A stretch of DNA of 64,000 bases from DAOUJW01 sp965218945 (GTDB lineage Bacteria > Chloroflexota > Dehalococcoidia > Lucifugimonadales > UBA2985). Both the position numbers and the translations under genes were made by a program. The DNA is taken from contig OZ244718.1 of assembly GCA_965218945.1 (NCBI GenBank), positions 1,178,001-1,242,000 on the forward strand, read 5' to 3'. Position 1 is the first letter of the stretch; each line of letters starts with the position of its first letter. Shown here piece after piece: positions 50,423 through 58,565 of this stretch. Below the pieces are notes generated by a model. It was given only the letters and a program-made list of their open reading frames with translations, was not told the DNA's origin and made no database searches.

Positions 50423-52678
50423 CTAGCTGGGGCCCGTGACTTTGATTATCACTCCCTTGTGAGGCTCCTCTGCGAACTGGTTTCCGGCGAACTTGGGTAT
50501 GTCTATTCGCTCCCCCGTCTTGCTCACCCTTACCTTCGTAGCGGCCCACGCGAGGGCTTGCGTGTCCTTGTCGGTTACCGGCTCTATCAGGGACAGAGTG
50601 TTCGCCCCTACTTCCTCCGCATACTGTCCCAGGGCCGTGTGACCCTGCCCTATCGGCATAGAGACCGTCTTGGGCGGCACGCCCGGGTGCGGGAAGGCGG
50701 GAGCTTCCACCCTTCCGCTGCCGGACTCGACCGCCAGAATATCGCCTTCAATGATGCCCATTTCCTCTGCGACCTTGGAGTTAATCTCCACCCATGTGTG
50801 CCAGACCACCGTCGTGATGGGGTCCGGTGTTGCCTGTAGCCACGGCAGATTGGCTAACTGCCCGTCCCCAAGTGAATGGGAGAGGAACGGGACAAGGCTG
50901 AACGAGCCTGACCCGGGATCGCCGAGACCTGCGCCGTCCCACGCGGTGTCAAGGGGCTTGATCTCCGCAACTCCAGAGTCGTTTCTGGACTGGGTATCCC
51001 ACCAACCGCCCCGCTGTAGCACGCCATTCCAGAATCCCTCAAAGCTGCTCGCCGTAACGGAGCCACTTTGCTTCGACCAGAGCTTTTCGACCCCGGCCTT
51101 GATCACGTCCTGCATTGTGGCGTCGGGCGTCAAGCTGAGCTTGCCCTCCAGTCCAAGGTCAAGCTCCCTGCCCAGGACGAGCAGCTCGTCTCCGAAGCCG
51201 CTTGTGCCCTCGAGGAATGGCCTGACCACCGGCTGCTGTATTCCAAGGGTCTGGTACTGCGGGCCCGGATCCGGATCGTTGTCGCCCCAGTCCTCCAGGT
51301 AGACATACTCCGGCAGGACCAGGTTGGCCATGCTCGCGGTCTCGTCCATAAAGCTGGAGAAGGCGATTACAAAGCCTGCTCCGTTAACTACATTGGAGAA
51401 ATTGGCGCCCGTAGGCAGTCCGTACACGGGATTTGCTCCACGCACCATGAGCACATCCACGGAACCGGCCAAGTCGCTCCACTGCTGGAAGGAGGCCGGC
51501 ATACCCATGCTAGCCACCTCGTTGCTGGACAACTCCGGCAGCGGCGGAGGCGGGTTGAAAACCACGCCGCCCTTCTTACCAACGTTGTCCACCAGAATGT
51601 TAAGGGCGTAGATGGCCTTGAGGTTGAACAGACCGCTTCTGTGAGCGCCTGCAGAGCCTCCTCCGATTGCCAGGCTGGGCTGGTGGCCCTCATCTGCGAA
51701 AGAGTGGGCCAAGTCCTCAATGGCTGCGCTCTCCATACCGGTGGCGTCCCTCACCATTGCGCTGTCCGGCGTGAAGGCGTTGAGAGCCTCGTGTCCCTGC
51801 CCGTCGGTCAGAGCGGCAGCGGCGTCGCCGTTGCCCATGCCGTCCCTGATGATGACATAGGCCATGCTCATCGCCAGGACGCCTTCGCCTCCCGGCTTTA
51901 CCGGGACCCACTTGTCGGCGTTGGCTGCGGTCATGGAGAAGCGGGAGTCTATCTGGTAGTGTACTCCCCTCTTCCTGTCGCCCTGGCGGAACTCGCCGTA
52001 GCCCCTGGCGTACCTCACTGGTGACAGCCAGGTGGAGAGGAAGTCCGCTCCGAAGGAAAAGAGGTAATTCGAGTTCTCTATGTCGAAGTCCGGCAGCCTG
52101 TCCTGGTCGAATACGTCCTTGACTGCCCTGTGGAGGTTGACTTGCTCCAGCGACTGGAAGGCCATGTGCCTGCCACCGTACGCCTTTACGAACTCACTGG
52201 CGAGCAGAGCAAGGTGACCTCGTAGCGGCTCCGTCACCAGCAGAAACCTGCTCCTGTCCGAGAGGCTGTTCATCCCTGCGTTCAGTATCTCACGGGCGCG
52301 ATCCCAGGAGATGGGCAGGAAACCGTCGCTGCGGTTGGCCCTGAACATAGGGGTCTCCAGGCGGTCCGGGTGATAGAGAGCCTGCAGGCCAGCTTCGCTA
52401 CGGGCACTGTGTTTGCCCCGGTTGATGGGGAAGTCGGGGTTGCCCTCGACCTTCTTTGCTCTACCCTCCACTACCCTGATGATGACGCCGCATCCGCCGG
52501 GGTCCTGCCGGCAGGCAGTTGCGTACCAGTTGTCTATGCCCGTGACCAAGTCTTCCGGGAGATTGACGGGGCTCTCCACCTGAAGCTCTTCTTCAGGTAT
52601 GCGGCAGCCGTTGAATACCACGGCTCCCAGAGCCGATACCCCCGTCCATCTCAAGAACTGTCTTCTGGTTATTCCCAT
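50423..52678 (-). CDS. Alternative complex III large subunit ActB1 (molybdopterin-oxidoreductase fold without cofactor)
   Basis: 751 aa. Tat signal TRRQFLRWTGVSALGAVVF at the N-terminus. The fold is of the molybdopterin oxidoreductase family (LFSFGADFLSTWLSPV, MVRGANPVYGLP, ANLVLPEYVYLEDWGDNDP, WVEINSKVAEEMGI), but the N-terminal Cys motif is degenerate (CRQDPGGCG), as in ActB, which lacks the pterin. It corresponds to the N-terminal part of fused ActB. It is 21 bases before the ferredoxin gene. Confidence 0.88.
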   Translation of the reverse strand: MGITRRQFLRWTGVSALGAVVFNGCRIPEEELQVESPVNLPEDLVTGIDNWYATACRQDPGGCGVIIRVVEGRAKKVEGNPDFPINRGKHSARSEAGLQALYHPDRLETPMFRANRSDGFLPISWDRAREILNAGMNSLSDRSRFLLVTEPLRGHLALLASEFVKAYGGRHMAFQSLEQVNLHRAVKDVFDQDRLPDFDIENSNYLFSFGADFLSTWLSPVRYARGYGEFRQGDRKRGVHYQIDSRFSMTAANADKWVPVKPGGEGVLAMSMAYVIIRDGMGNGDAAAALTDGQGHEALNAFTPDSAMVRDATGMESAAIEDLAHSFADEGHQPSLAIGGGSAGAHRSGLFNLKAIYALNILVDNVGKKGGVVFNPPPPLPELSSNEVASMGMPASFQQWSDLAGSVDVLMVRGANPVYGLPTGANFSNVVNGAGFVIAFSSFMDETASMANLVLPEYVYLEDWGDNDPDPGPQYQTLGIQQPVVRPFLEGTSGFGDELLVLGRELDLGLEGKLSLTPDATMQDVIKAGVEKLWSKQSGSVTASSFEGFWNGVLQRGGWWDTQSRNDSGVAEIKPLDTAWDGAGLGDPGSGSFSLVPFLSHSLGDGQLANLPWLQATPDPITTVVWHTWVEINSKVAEEMGIIEGDILAVESGSGRVEAPAFPHPGVPPKTVSMPIGQGHTALGQYAEEVGANTLSLIEPVTDKDTQALAWAATKVRVSKTGERIDIPKFAGNQFAEEPHKGVIIKVTGPS

Positions 52679-52693
52679 AACTTAAAGCTCATC

Positions 52694-53359
52694 CTAATAG
52701 TGACAGGTTGTGCAGTCCGTAGGCGCATTGTTGTCCCGGTGACAGTCGACGCAGTCTCCCATCTTCAGGTTGCGCTCCTGCTTGACCTCGGCCATAGCGG
52801 CCACGTCTCCGTGGCAGGTGGAGCAGACGTCCGCGGCCACAAGAGCAGGCTCGCCCGCCGGGGTTTCTCCCCGCTCCAGGAAGTAACGTATATGGGCCTC
52901 GTGCACAAAGCGCACGTGGTCGGGCACCCTGTGCACCCTCTCCCATGCGACGGGTTCCTTGTTCTCCCAGGCGTCCACCAGTTTGGCCACCTCAGTCAAC
53001 TCCTCGCCCTGAACGGACGCGTGGCAGAAGAGGCACTGCTCCACCGGCGGGATGCTGGCGGTTGCGCCCTTGTCCACGTTCCTGTGGCAGAAGGTGCAGT
53101 CGAGGCCGAGGCCGTACATCTCGTTGCCGTCTGCGTCCAGCTTGGGATTGCCCTCGGAGTCCGTCCAGACATCTATGCCGGCGTGTACCGTGTGGGGGAA
53201 GGCGATTGGCTGCTCAGGGGCTGCTCCGAAACCCAGTACTTCAAATGGCGTTGTCCACCACGCTCGGGCCACAAAGGCTGTTGCCAGCAAAAGGACAATG
53301 CCGGTAGCGCTTGCACCTACCGACACCACCAGCAGCAACGCTATTCGCCTTATAAGCAC
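52694..53359 (-). CDS. actA: Alternative complex III pentaheme cytochrome c ActA
   Basis: 221 aa with an N-terminal membrane anchor (about 8-30) and five CxxCH heme sites: CTFCH, CLFCH, CSTCH, CVDCH and CTTCH, the last at the very C-terminus. The five-heme count and the leading FPHTVHAGID segment with additional axial His residues fit ActA. It lies 15 bases before actB1. It takes part in the electron path between quinol and ActE. Confidence 0.92.
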   Translation of the reverse strand: MLIRRIALLLVVSVGASATGIVLLLATAFVARAWWTTPFEVLGFGAAPEQPIAFPHTVHAGIDVWTDSEGNPKLDADGNEMYGLGLDCTFCHRNVDKGATASIPPVEQCLFCHASVQGEELTEVAKLVDAWENKEPVAWERVHRVPDHVRFVHEAHIRYFLERGETPAGEPALVAADVCSTCHGDVAAMAEVKQERNLKMGDCVDCHRDNNAPTDCTTCHY

Positions 53360-53435
53360 TTGGTCTCCATTCTCCTATCCAGTGTCAATTTACCTTACTG
53401 AAAATGGGTCCCTAAAGATCCGCTTGACCGCCTTC

Positions 53436-53726
53436 TTATATCCACCACCGGGGCCAGAACCCCTCTATGAACCCGGCTTTATCAGCGGCCCTGTTCAGGG
53501 CGAACACCACTACCGCCAACGCAAGAGCCGCGCCTCCGTAGAATACCGGGCGCGCCTTGTCCAGCCTTGCCGGGAGGTGTCCTGAGCCTACGAGGGAGGG
53601 AATGATGGCATGAGCCATCAGGAAGTTGAAACCGAATCCTACTGCTGCAAAGAAAAGAAGCCAAATGAAGGTGAGAATGTCACCGATAGCGCGCCAGTCG
53701 CTGCTGTTTATAAATTCTGGGTCCAT
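53436..53726 (-). CDS. Small membrane protein, first gene of the ACIII operon
   Basis: 96 aa with two helices (about 15-45 and 65-82), starting MDPEFINSSDWRAIGDI. It is 76 bases ahead of actA. Known ACIII complexes contain small membrane subunits (ActG and others), and this may be a counterpart, but the sequence is not recognised as ActG. A cytochrome oxidase accessory protein is another possibility. Confidence 0.65.
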   Translation of the reverse strand: MDPEFINSSDWRAIGDILTFIWLLFFAAVGFGFNFLMAHAIIPSLVGSGHLPARLDKARPVFYGGAALALAVVVFALNRAADKAGFIEGFWPRWWI

Positions 53727-53918
53727 TGTTATTCTCTACTCAATTACACCCACCTCTACCAGCCGATTCATCCCCTTCTTTACCATCGAGTTTCCAAGCT
53801 AGTCCCGCAAAGGACTTTGAAATAAACTTCACGTAGTGTACAATCAGCCTTGAGGTTAGTCAATAGCAATACCGAGAGTTTCGGACAATAAATTACATTC
53901 AATTTTCAGGAGGCAACC

Positions 53919-54149
53919 ATGGCCGACAGGGCGGAGAAGGCGTCAACACTGCTGAGTCGAAGGGATTTCTTGACCAAGGCGTCGGTTGCAATGGCGGCCG
54001 CGGCTACGCTGACGGTTATGTCCAGGAATTTCTCCCCCTTCCGGAAGGCCCAAAGGGACGCATCCTCGGCAGGCTCCATGTTTACGCCGCGACCTGGATC
54101 ACGGCTGAGATACTGGGGCAACAGGCTGGGCCGCTTCCGGCTGCGATAA
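53919..54149 (+). CDS. Small twin-arginine signal protein (formate dehydrogenase-region TAT target type)
   Basis: 76 aa. The N-terminal half is a Tat signal: SRRDFLTKASVAMAAAATLTV. It matches the pattern of the short proteins found next to formate dehydrogenase and other Tat-exported redox operons (formate dehydrogenase region TAT target). A short C-terminus rich in Arg follows (RPGSRLRYWGNRLGRFRLR). AGGAGG precedes the ATG. It is divergent from the ACIII operon, 192 bases away. A role as an assembly or escort factor is known for some such proteins only. Confidence 0.6.
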   Translation: MADRAEKASTLLSRRDFLTKASVAMAAAATLTVMSRNFSPFRKAQRDASSAGSMFTPRPGSRLRYWGNRLGRFRLR

Positions 54150-54326
54150 CCCCCGGGCGCTAGTACCTTGAACGGGTATGGCCGCAATCGTCGCAGGGAT
54201 TGACGCATCAGTAGATTCGTATGCTATACTCCTTCTCGTTGTAGCCAGCGCAAAGTGTTGCTATGTTCCTCCTTATATAGACCATTGGATTGCGAGACCC
54301 ATAATGCCTAAATCAGAGACAGTCAC

Positions 54327-55028
54327 TTGCTGAGCCGGTTCTTCCGGCGGTGGTCAATGGTTGGCCTGCTGGTTATCGCTCTGGCGATGAGCGGGGCTTG
54401 CGTTACCGATGAGGTCGCAGAGGAGGCTGACTATATCCTCGGAGAGTTGGGGAAGGACTCCGCTCCCTCCGGCCCACTGACGTATGAGGGCGAGGTCATC
54501 GTATACTCGCCCGATGTGCAAGACCTGCTGGCGGTCGTCCGCTCCGAGACGCCGGAAGTTGACAAAAGGGATGTCGTAGAAGATTACCTGATCCAGCAGG
54601 ATCGCATCGACTGTATCCTGGAGGACATAGCAGAGTCTGCGGAGAGCGATACGGACCTTGGCTGCCAGGGGACCATCCTGGTGAAGAAAGAGGGCAAGAA
54701 CGGCCTCCCTGGCATAACCGAAGTCTTGGAGAGCATCAACACTAGAGAAGACGAGCCGACAAAGAGGGACTACCTGTCGGATTACATAGACACCTGGAGC
54801 GAGTACCAGCGCATAGAACGTGTGGGAGAGGGACTGGAGCAGATGAAGAGGACCAGTGAAATACCGGTATTTGGGTCCCTGGTGTCCGCTATACACAACT
54901 TCCCCATAATGTATGAAGGGGATATCCTGGTCCCACAGGAAGACACCTCAGCCCTGATAGACGAGTACCACTCCTACGACACGGAAGAGGCCAGAAGGCG
55001 AACTGTATCCGACTACCTGAACAGGTAG
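54327..55028 (+). CDS. Lipoprotein with three internal repeats, unknown function
   Basis: 233 aa. Signal and lipobox AMSGAC (Cys near residue 25). Three repeats can be aligned by eye: about 52-92, 111-157 and 194-233, each with a short beta strand (YEGEVIVY, CQGTILVK, YEGDILVP) followed by a helix ending in KRDVVEDYL, KRDYLSDYI, RRRTVSDYL. The last ends exactly at the C-terminus. TTG start at 54327 with an alternative ATG at 54357. The family is not recognised. The lead 54150-54326 shows no other gene. Confidence 0.65.
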   Translation: MLSRFFRRWSMVGLLVIALAMSGACVTDEVAEEADYILGELGKDSAPSGPLTYEGEVIVYSPDVQDLLAVVRSETPEVDKRDVVEDYLIQQDRIDCILEDIAESAESDTDLGCQGTILVKKEGKNGLPGITEVLESINTREDEPTKRDYLSDYIDTWSEYQRIERVGEGLEQMKRTSEIPVFGSLVSAIHNFPIMYEGDILVPQEDTSALIDEYHSYDTEEARRRTVSDYLNR

Positions 55029-55275
55029 ACGCGCCTTCACTGCTTAAGCCCCCGTCCAGTCGGCTCTGAGTCGGTTTCCTCGCGGGCAGTAACCTCTGCA
55101 AACTCTCCCCCACTTCCCTTATCCCCCCCTGTTCCTGCCTTCCCCCACACATCTGGAAAGGTATATCATTCGCTCGGAACAGGTTTGCCCAGGGCTCTCA
55201 GGCAGAGGAAGGCGGAGCACCGGCGGCTGTGGATACAGGAATTCCCTGCCAATGAAGAATTAGGAAAAGGACGCA

Positions 55276-56529
55276 GTGCAGGAAGGCGGTTCTACCCTCT
55301 CGGAACAAAACCCCAAGCGCGTTGGGGTCTCTCGCCTGCTGCTCTCCTTCGAAGTCATCCAGTTCCGGTGGCTCTGGGCCAGCATATTCTTCTCCTCCAT
55401 GTCCATGGGAGTTCGTATGCTCGGCCAGGGTTGGCTCGTGCTGGAGCTCACGGACTCCCCCTTCTGGGTCGGCCTGGTGGCAGGTCTGCAGGGTATTGGC
55501 CTGGTGGGGTTCGGAGCCTTCGGCGGAACAATCGTAGACCGGTTCGACAAGCGCAAAGTGCTGGCCGTGGTGCACTTCGGCAGCGGCGCGGCGGCCATCG
55601 CCGTGGGAGTGTTATTCGTCACCGGCAACATAGCCCTCTGGCATCTGATAGTGGCAGCCCTTGCACAGGGCCTGCTCATGGCGACCCAGCTCCCCGCCTC
55701 CAACTCCCTGGCGTACCAGCTGGTGGGGCCCGACCGTCTTCTGAACGCGATGGCAACCCGGCTCGCGGGGATGAACATAACCCGCGTAATCGGCTCGTTG
55801 ATTGCAGGCGCTCTCATCTCCCGGTACGACGTCGGCAGCAGCTACCTCTTCGCCGGGTGCTGCTCCGTGGTCGGCTTGGGGCTGTTGTGGTTCATCAAGG
55901 GTAGCTTTCAAACGTCCATAGAACGGGAGCCCTTCTGGCGTTCCGTCAAACAGGGGATCAGGTACGCGTGGCGGGCCGGGGATATACGCAGGCTGCTGCT
56001 GCTCAGCCTCATTATCGAGGCATTCGGGTTCTCCCACTTCGTGATGATGCCTGTGATAGCCCGGGACGTGCTCCACGTGGGCGCCGTTGGGCTGGGGTAT
56101 CTCTCCGCCGCCAGCGGAGTCGGCTCTACCCTGAGCACGATAGCGGTGTCGAGTCTGGGAGACTACAGGAACAAGGGGAAGCTGCTCGTGGTCACTGCCC
56201 TGGGAGCGGGAGCGACTCTGGTGCTGTTCGCCTTCTCCACCTCGTTCACGGCCTCACTGGTGCTTGTGGCGATGGTTGGGGGCTTCCTGATGGCCTACGA
56301 CGTGACTATGGGCACGATGCTGCAGCTCCTGTCTCGCGACGAGATGAGAGGGCGCGTGCTGGGCATCTACGGCCTTACCTTCGGTTTCACGCCCGTCGGC
56401 GGGTTCTTCGTCGGGGCCGTTGCCACGGCGCTGACAACCTCCATCGCCGTGGCGACCGGTGGCATCTTCATAGTAGTGTACGTCGCAGCCATAGCCCGGT
56501 CCGCCCTGCGTATAACCAACAAGACCTAG
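55276..56529 (+). CDS. MFS transporter (MFS_3 type), 3' end abutting an IS element
   Basis: 417 aa, 12 helices; it has the same landmarks as the MFS gene at 44172: SFEVIQFRWLWASIFFSSM, GGTIVDRFDKRKVLAVV, ASNSLAYQLVGPDRLLNAMATR, and LLSRDEMRGRVLGIYG. GTG start at 55276 with AGGAAAAGG nearby. Its stop codon TAG (56527-56529) overlaps the TA target of the IS630-family insertion, and the gene is complete. Substrate unknown. Confidence 0.85.
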   Translation: MQEGGSTLSEQNPKRVGVSRLLLSFEVIQFRWLWASIFFSSMSMGVRMLGQGWLVLELTDSPFWVGLVAGLQGIGLVGFGAFGGTIVDRFDKRKVLAVVHFGSGAAAIAVGVLFVTGNIALWHLIVAALAQGLLMATQLPASNSLAYQLVGPDRLLNAMATRLAGMNITRVIGSLIAGALISRYDVGSSYLFAGCCSVVGLGLLWFIKGSFQTSIEREPFWRSVKQGIRYAWRAGDIRRLLLLSLIIEAFGFSHFVMMPVIARDVLHVGAVGLGYLSAASGVGSTLSTIAVSSLGDYRNKGKLLVVTALGAGATLVLFAFSTSFTASLVLVAMVGGFLMAYDVTMGTMLQLLSRDEMRGRVLGIYGLTFGFTPVGGFFVGAVATALTTSIAVATGGIFIVVYVAAIARSALRITNKT

Positions 56530-57614
56530 TGCCCTGTATCCAAAGTACGCTGGCAAAAGCGGGCCACACTTGCTAGGATTTGGTCAGCGGTCTTGGTCCA
56601 TACCAAGGGCTTGGGGTCTTCGTTGGTGACGTCCAGGTAGCGGTAGATGGCAGCCTCCAGTTCGGCGCTGCTCTGATGCACTCCCCGGCGCAACTGCTTT
56701 TCGGTGAGCAGACCGAACCAGCGCTCCACTAGGTTCAGCCAGGAGGCGCTGGTGGGCGTGAAATGAATATGGAAGCGGGGCCGCTTGGCGAACCAGTTCC
56801 GGATCAGCGCCGTCTTGTGGGTGGCGTAGTTGTCGGCAATCAGGTGCACGTCCAACTCGGCGGGCACCGCGGACTCGATGGCATCGAGAAACTTGCGGAA
56901 CTCCAAGGCCCGGTGGCGGCGGTGGCACTGGCCAATCACCTGGCCGGTCCTGGCGTCCAAAGCGGCGAACAGGGACGTGGTACCGTGGCGCACGTAATCA
57001 TGGGTGCGCCGTTCGGCCTGGCCCGGGCGCAGGGGCAAAAGCGGTCTGGTGCGGTCCAGGGCTTGGATCTGGGACTTCTCGTCTACGCACAAGACCAGCG
57101 CCCGGTCCGGCGGGTTGAGGTAGAGCCCCACAATATCCCGCACCTTCTCAATGAAGAGGGGATCCGCCGACAGCTTGAAGGTCTCGGTGCGGTGAGGTTG
57201 CAGCGCGAAGGCACGCCAGATGCGACTCACCGTGTTGTGGCTCAGACCGGAACGCCGGGCCATGGCCCGGGTGCTCCAGTGGGTGGCGTCCTTGGGGGTG
57301 GTCTCCAAGGTCAACGCAATCACCCGCTCAACGTCGGCATCGTCAATCATCCTGGGGCGACCGCTGCGCGGTTGGTCCAAAAGGCCGTCCAGCCGTTGCT
57401 CCAAGAACCGGGACCGCCATTTGCCCACCGTGTCAATGCATACCCGCAACTCGGCGGCCACCGCAGTGTTGCTCCGGCCATCGGCACAGGCCAGAACAAT
57501 TCTGGACCGCAGGGCCAACGCCTGGGCCGTTTTGGGCCGGCGGGTCCATTGTTCCAAGGTTTCCCGTTCGGCGCCGTCCAGGGCCAAAGGCGCCATTGGT
57601 CTGCCTCTGCCCAT
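56526..57614 (-). CDS. IS630-family transposase (DDE)
   Basis: About 362 aa, complete. N-terminal helix-turn-helix pairs (about 30-150, NTAVAAELRVCIDTVGKWRSRF and NTVSRIWRAF), then the DDE triad: Asp in VLCVDEKSQ, Asp in LIADNYATHK, and Glu in LNLVERWFG. Start ATG 57614 with GGAGG at good spacing; an ATG at 57620 lies directly on the site. The stop TAG (56526-56528) is completed by the target TA and one host base. It is likely active or recently so. Confidence 0.93.
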   Translation of the reverse strand: MGRGRPMAPLALDGAERETLEQWTRRPKTAQALALRSRIVLACADGRSNTAVAAELRVCIDTVGKWRSRFLEQRLDGLLDQPRSGRPRMIDDADVERVIALTLETTPKDATHWSTRAMARRSGLSHNTVSRIWRAFALQPHRTETFKLSADPLFIEKVRDIVGLYLNPPDRALVLCVDEKSQIQALDRTRPLLPLRPGQAERRTHDYVRHGTTSLFAALDARTGQVIGQCHRRHRALEFRKFLDAIESAVPAELDVHLIADNYATHKTALIRNWFAKRPRFHIHFTPTSASWLNLVERWFGLLTEKQLRRGVHQSSAELEAAIYRYLDVTNEDPKPLVWTKTADQILASVARFCQRTLDTGH

Positions 57615-57695
57615 ATTCATCCTCCTTTTGCCAGGTAATCAGGAGGATACACCATAGCCGGCAAACATGCGACTAACTTTGGTTACACCACACTA
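56527..57695 (-). mobile_element. IS630-family insertion sequence with TA target duplication
   Basis: The ends are imperfect inverted repeats: TAGTGCCCTGTATCCAAAGT at the left and TAGTGTGGTGTAACCAAAGT on the opposite strand at the right, matching at 16 of 20 positions. TA lies at both borders (56527-56528 and 57694-57695), the classic IS630/Tc1 target duplication. About 1.17 kb with one transposase gene. It is intact at both ends. Confidence 0.88.
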
Positions 57696-57750
57696 GGCGC
57701 GCGCTGGCTTCGTGAGGAACTGCTGGAGGCGTGTGCGCAAGAGCCGGCGG

Positions 57751-58533
57751 TCAGGAGCGGTATTCCTGGATGGCCTGAAAGAGCACCAGAACTGACACCA
57801 GCGCCAGCACCGCGCCGATGAGCGTTCTCAACGAGGCCTGGCTTATTCTTCCGGTTGCTCTGGCTCCGAAGTAGGCCCCCACGCCGGCTGCAAGCCCCAT
57901 AACCCCAAGCGCCGTGTAGTCCACCTGTCCGAAAGAGAGCCGTCCGACTATTGCGAACAGGGCGGAAACGAAGTTGATGGTCAGATTGGTTCCCACGGCT
58001 ATGGGTGGGTACACCCTCAGAAGCTGCACCATGGCGGGAAGCCGTATGACTCCCAGGGCGAGACCCACCAGGGATCCCAGGAACCCGATCCCCATGCCGA
58101 GAGCAATTTCCAGTGGCAAGCTCCTCCGAGGGGTAGGGATTTGGGAGTCACCACCGTCGCCCTCCCTTGACTCACGCCGGCCCTGAACGAGAAACACCGC
58201 TCCCTGCCACAGCAGAGCTACCGCAACGGCTGCCAGGATGACCCAAGCGGGGATGGCGCTGCCCAGAAACCCTCCGGCAAAGGACCCGATCACCGACGGT
58301 ATCCCTATCGTTACCAAAAGGCGGTGGTCCAAGCGGCCTTCTCGGAAGTGCGTCCACCCTCCCACCAATGAGCTGATAGCCGTGACCCCAACGTTGGTCC
58401 CCGCGGCTACACCCGGGGACAGGCCGATCATATAGATCAGTGGAAGGCGCACCACTCCCAGCACAAGGCCGACCAGGGTTCCCAGGTAGGCAATGACGAA
58501 GCTGGTAACGGCGTAAAGAACTAAGTCCGACAT
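57751..58533 (-). CDS. Sulfite exporter TauE/SafE family membrane protein
   Basis: 260 aa from ATG 58533, chosen because the longer frame runs back into mutL and adds a non-membrane N-terminus. Two homologous halves (about 1-120 and 140-260), each with four or so helices and the motif G(L/A)xLGVxRLPxxxxxx...AxGTN (LGVVRLPLIYMIGLSPGVAAGTN and LGVIRLPAMVQLLRVYPPIAVGTN). This is the duplicated TauE/SafE fold that exports small anions such as sulfite. The substrate cannot be set. It follows mutL by 33 bases. Confidence 0.85.
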   Translation of the reverse strand: MSDLVLYAVTSFVIAYLGTLVGLVLGVVRLPLIYMIGLSPGVAAGTNVGVTAISSLVGGWTHFREGRLDHRLLVTIGIPSVIGSFAGGFLGSAIPAWVILAAVAVALLWQGAVFLVQGRRESREGDGGDSQIPTPRRSLPLEIALGMGIGFLGSLVGLALGVIRLPAMVQLLRVYPPIAVGTNLTINFVSALFAIVGRLSFGQVDYTALGVMGLAAGVGAYFGARATGRISQASLRTLIGAVLALVSVLVLFQAIQEYRS

Positions 58534-58565
58534 GATAGGCGGCTGTGGAAAGCCGGAGCTCTCCC

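Noticed and set aside
49598..50839. 413-codon plus-strand frame opposite the ACIII Fe-S genes
   Set aside because: Antisense to two recognised subunits, with no start signal and no recognisable domain.
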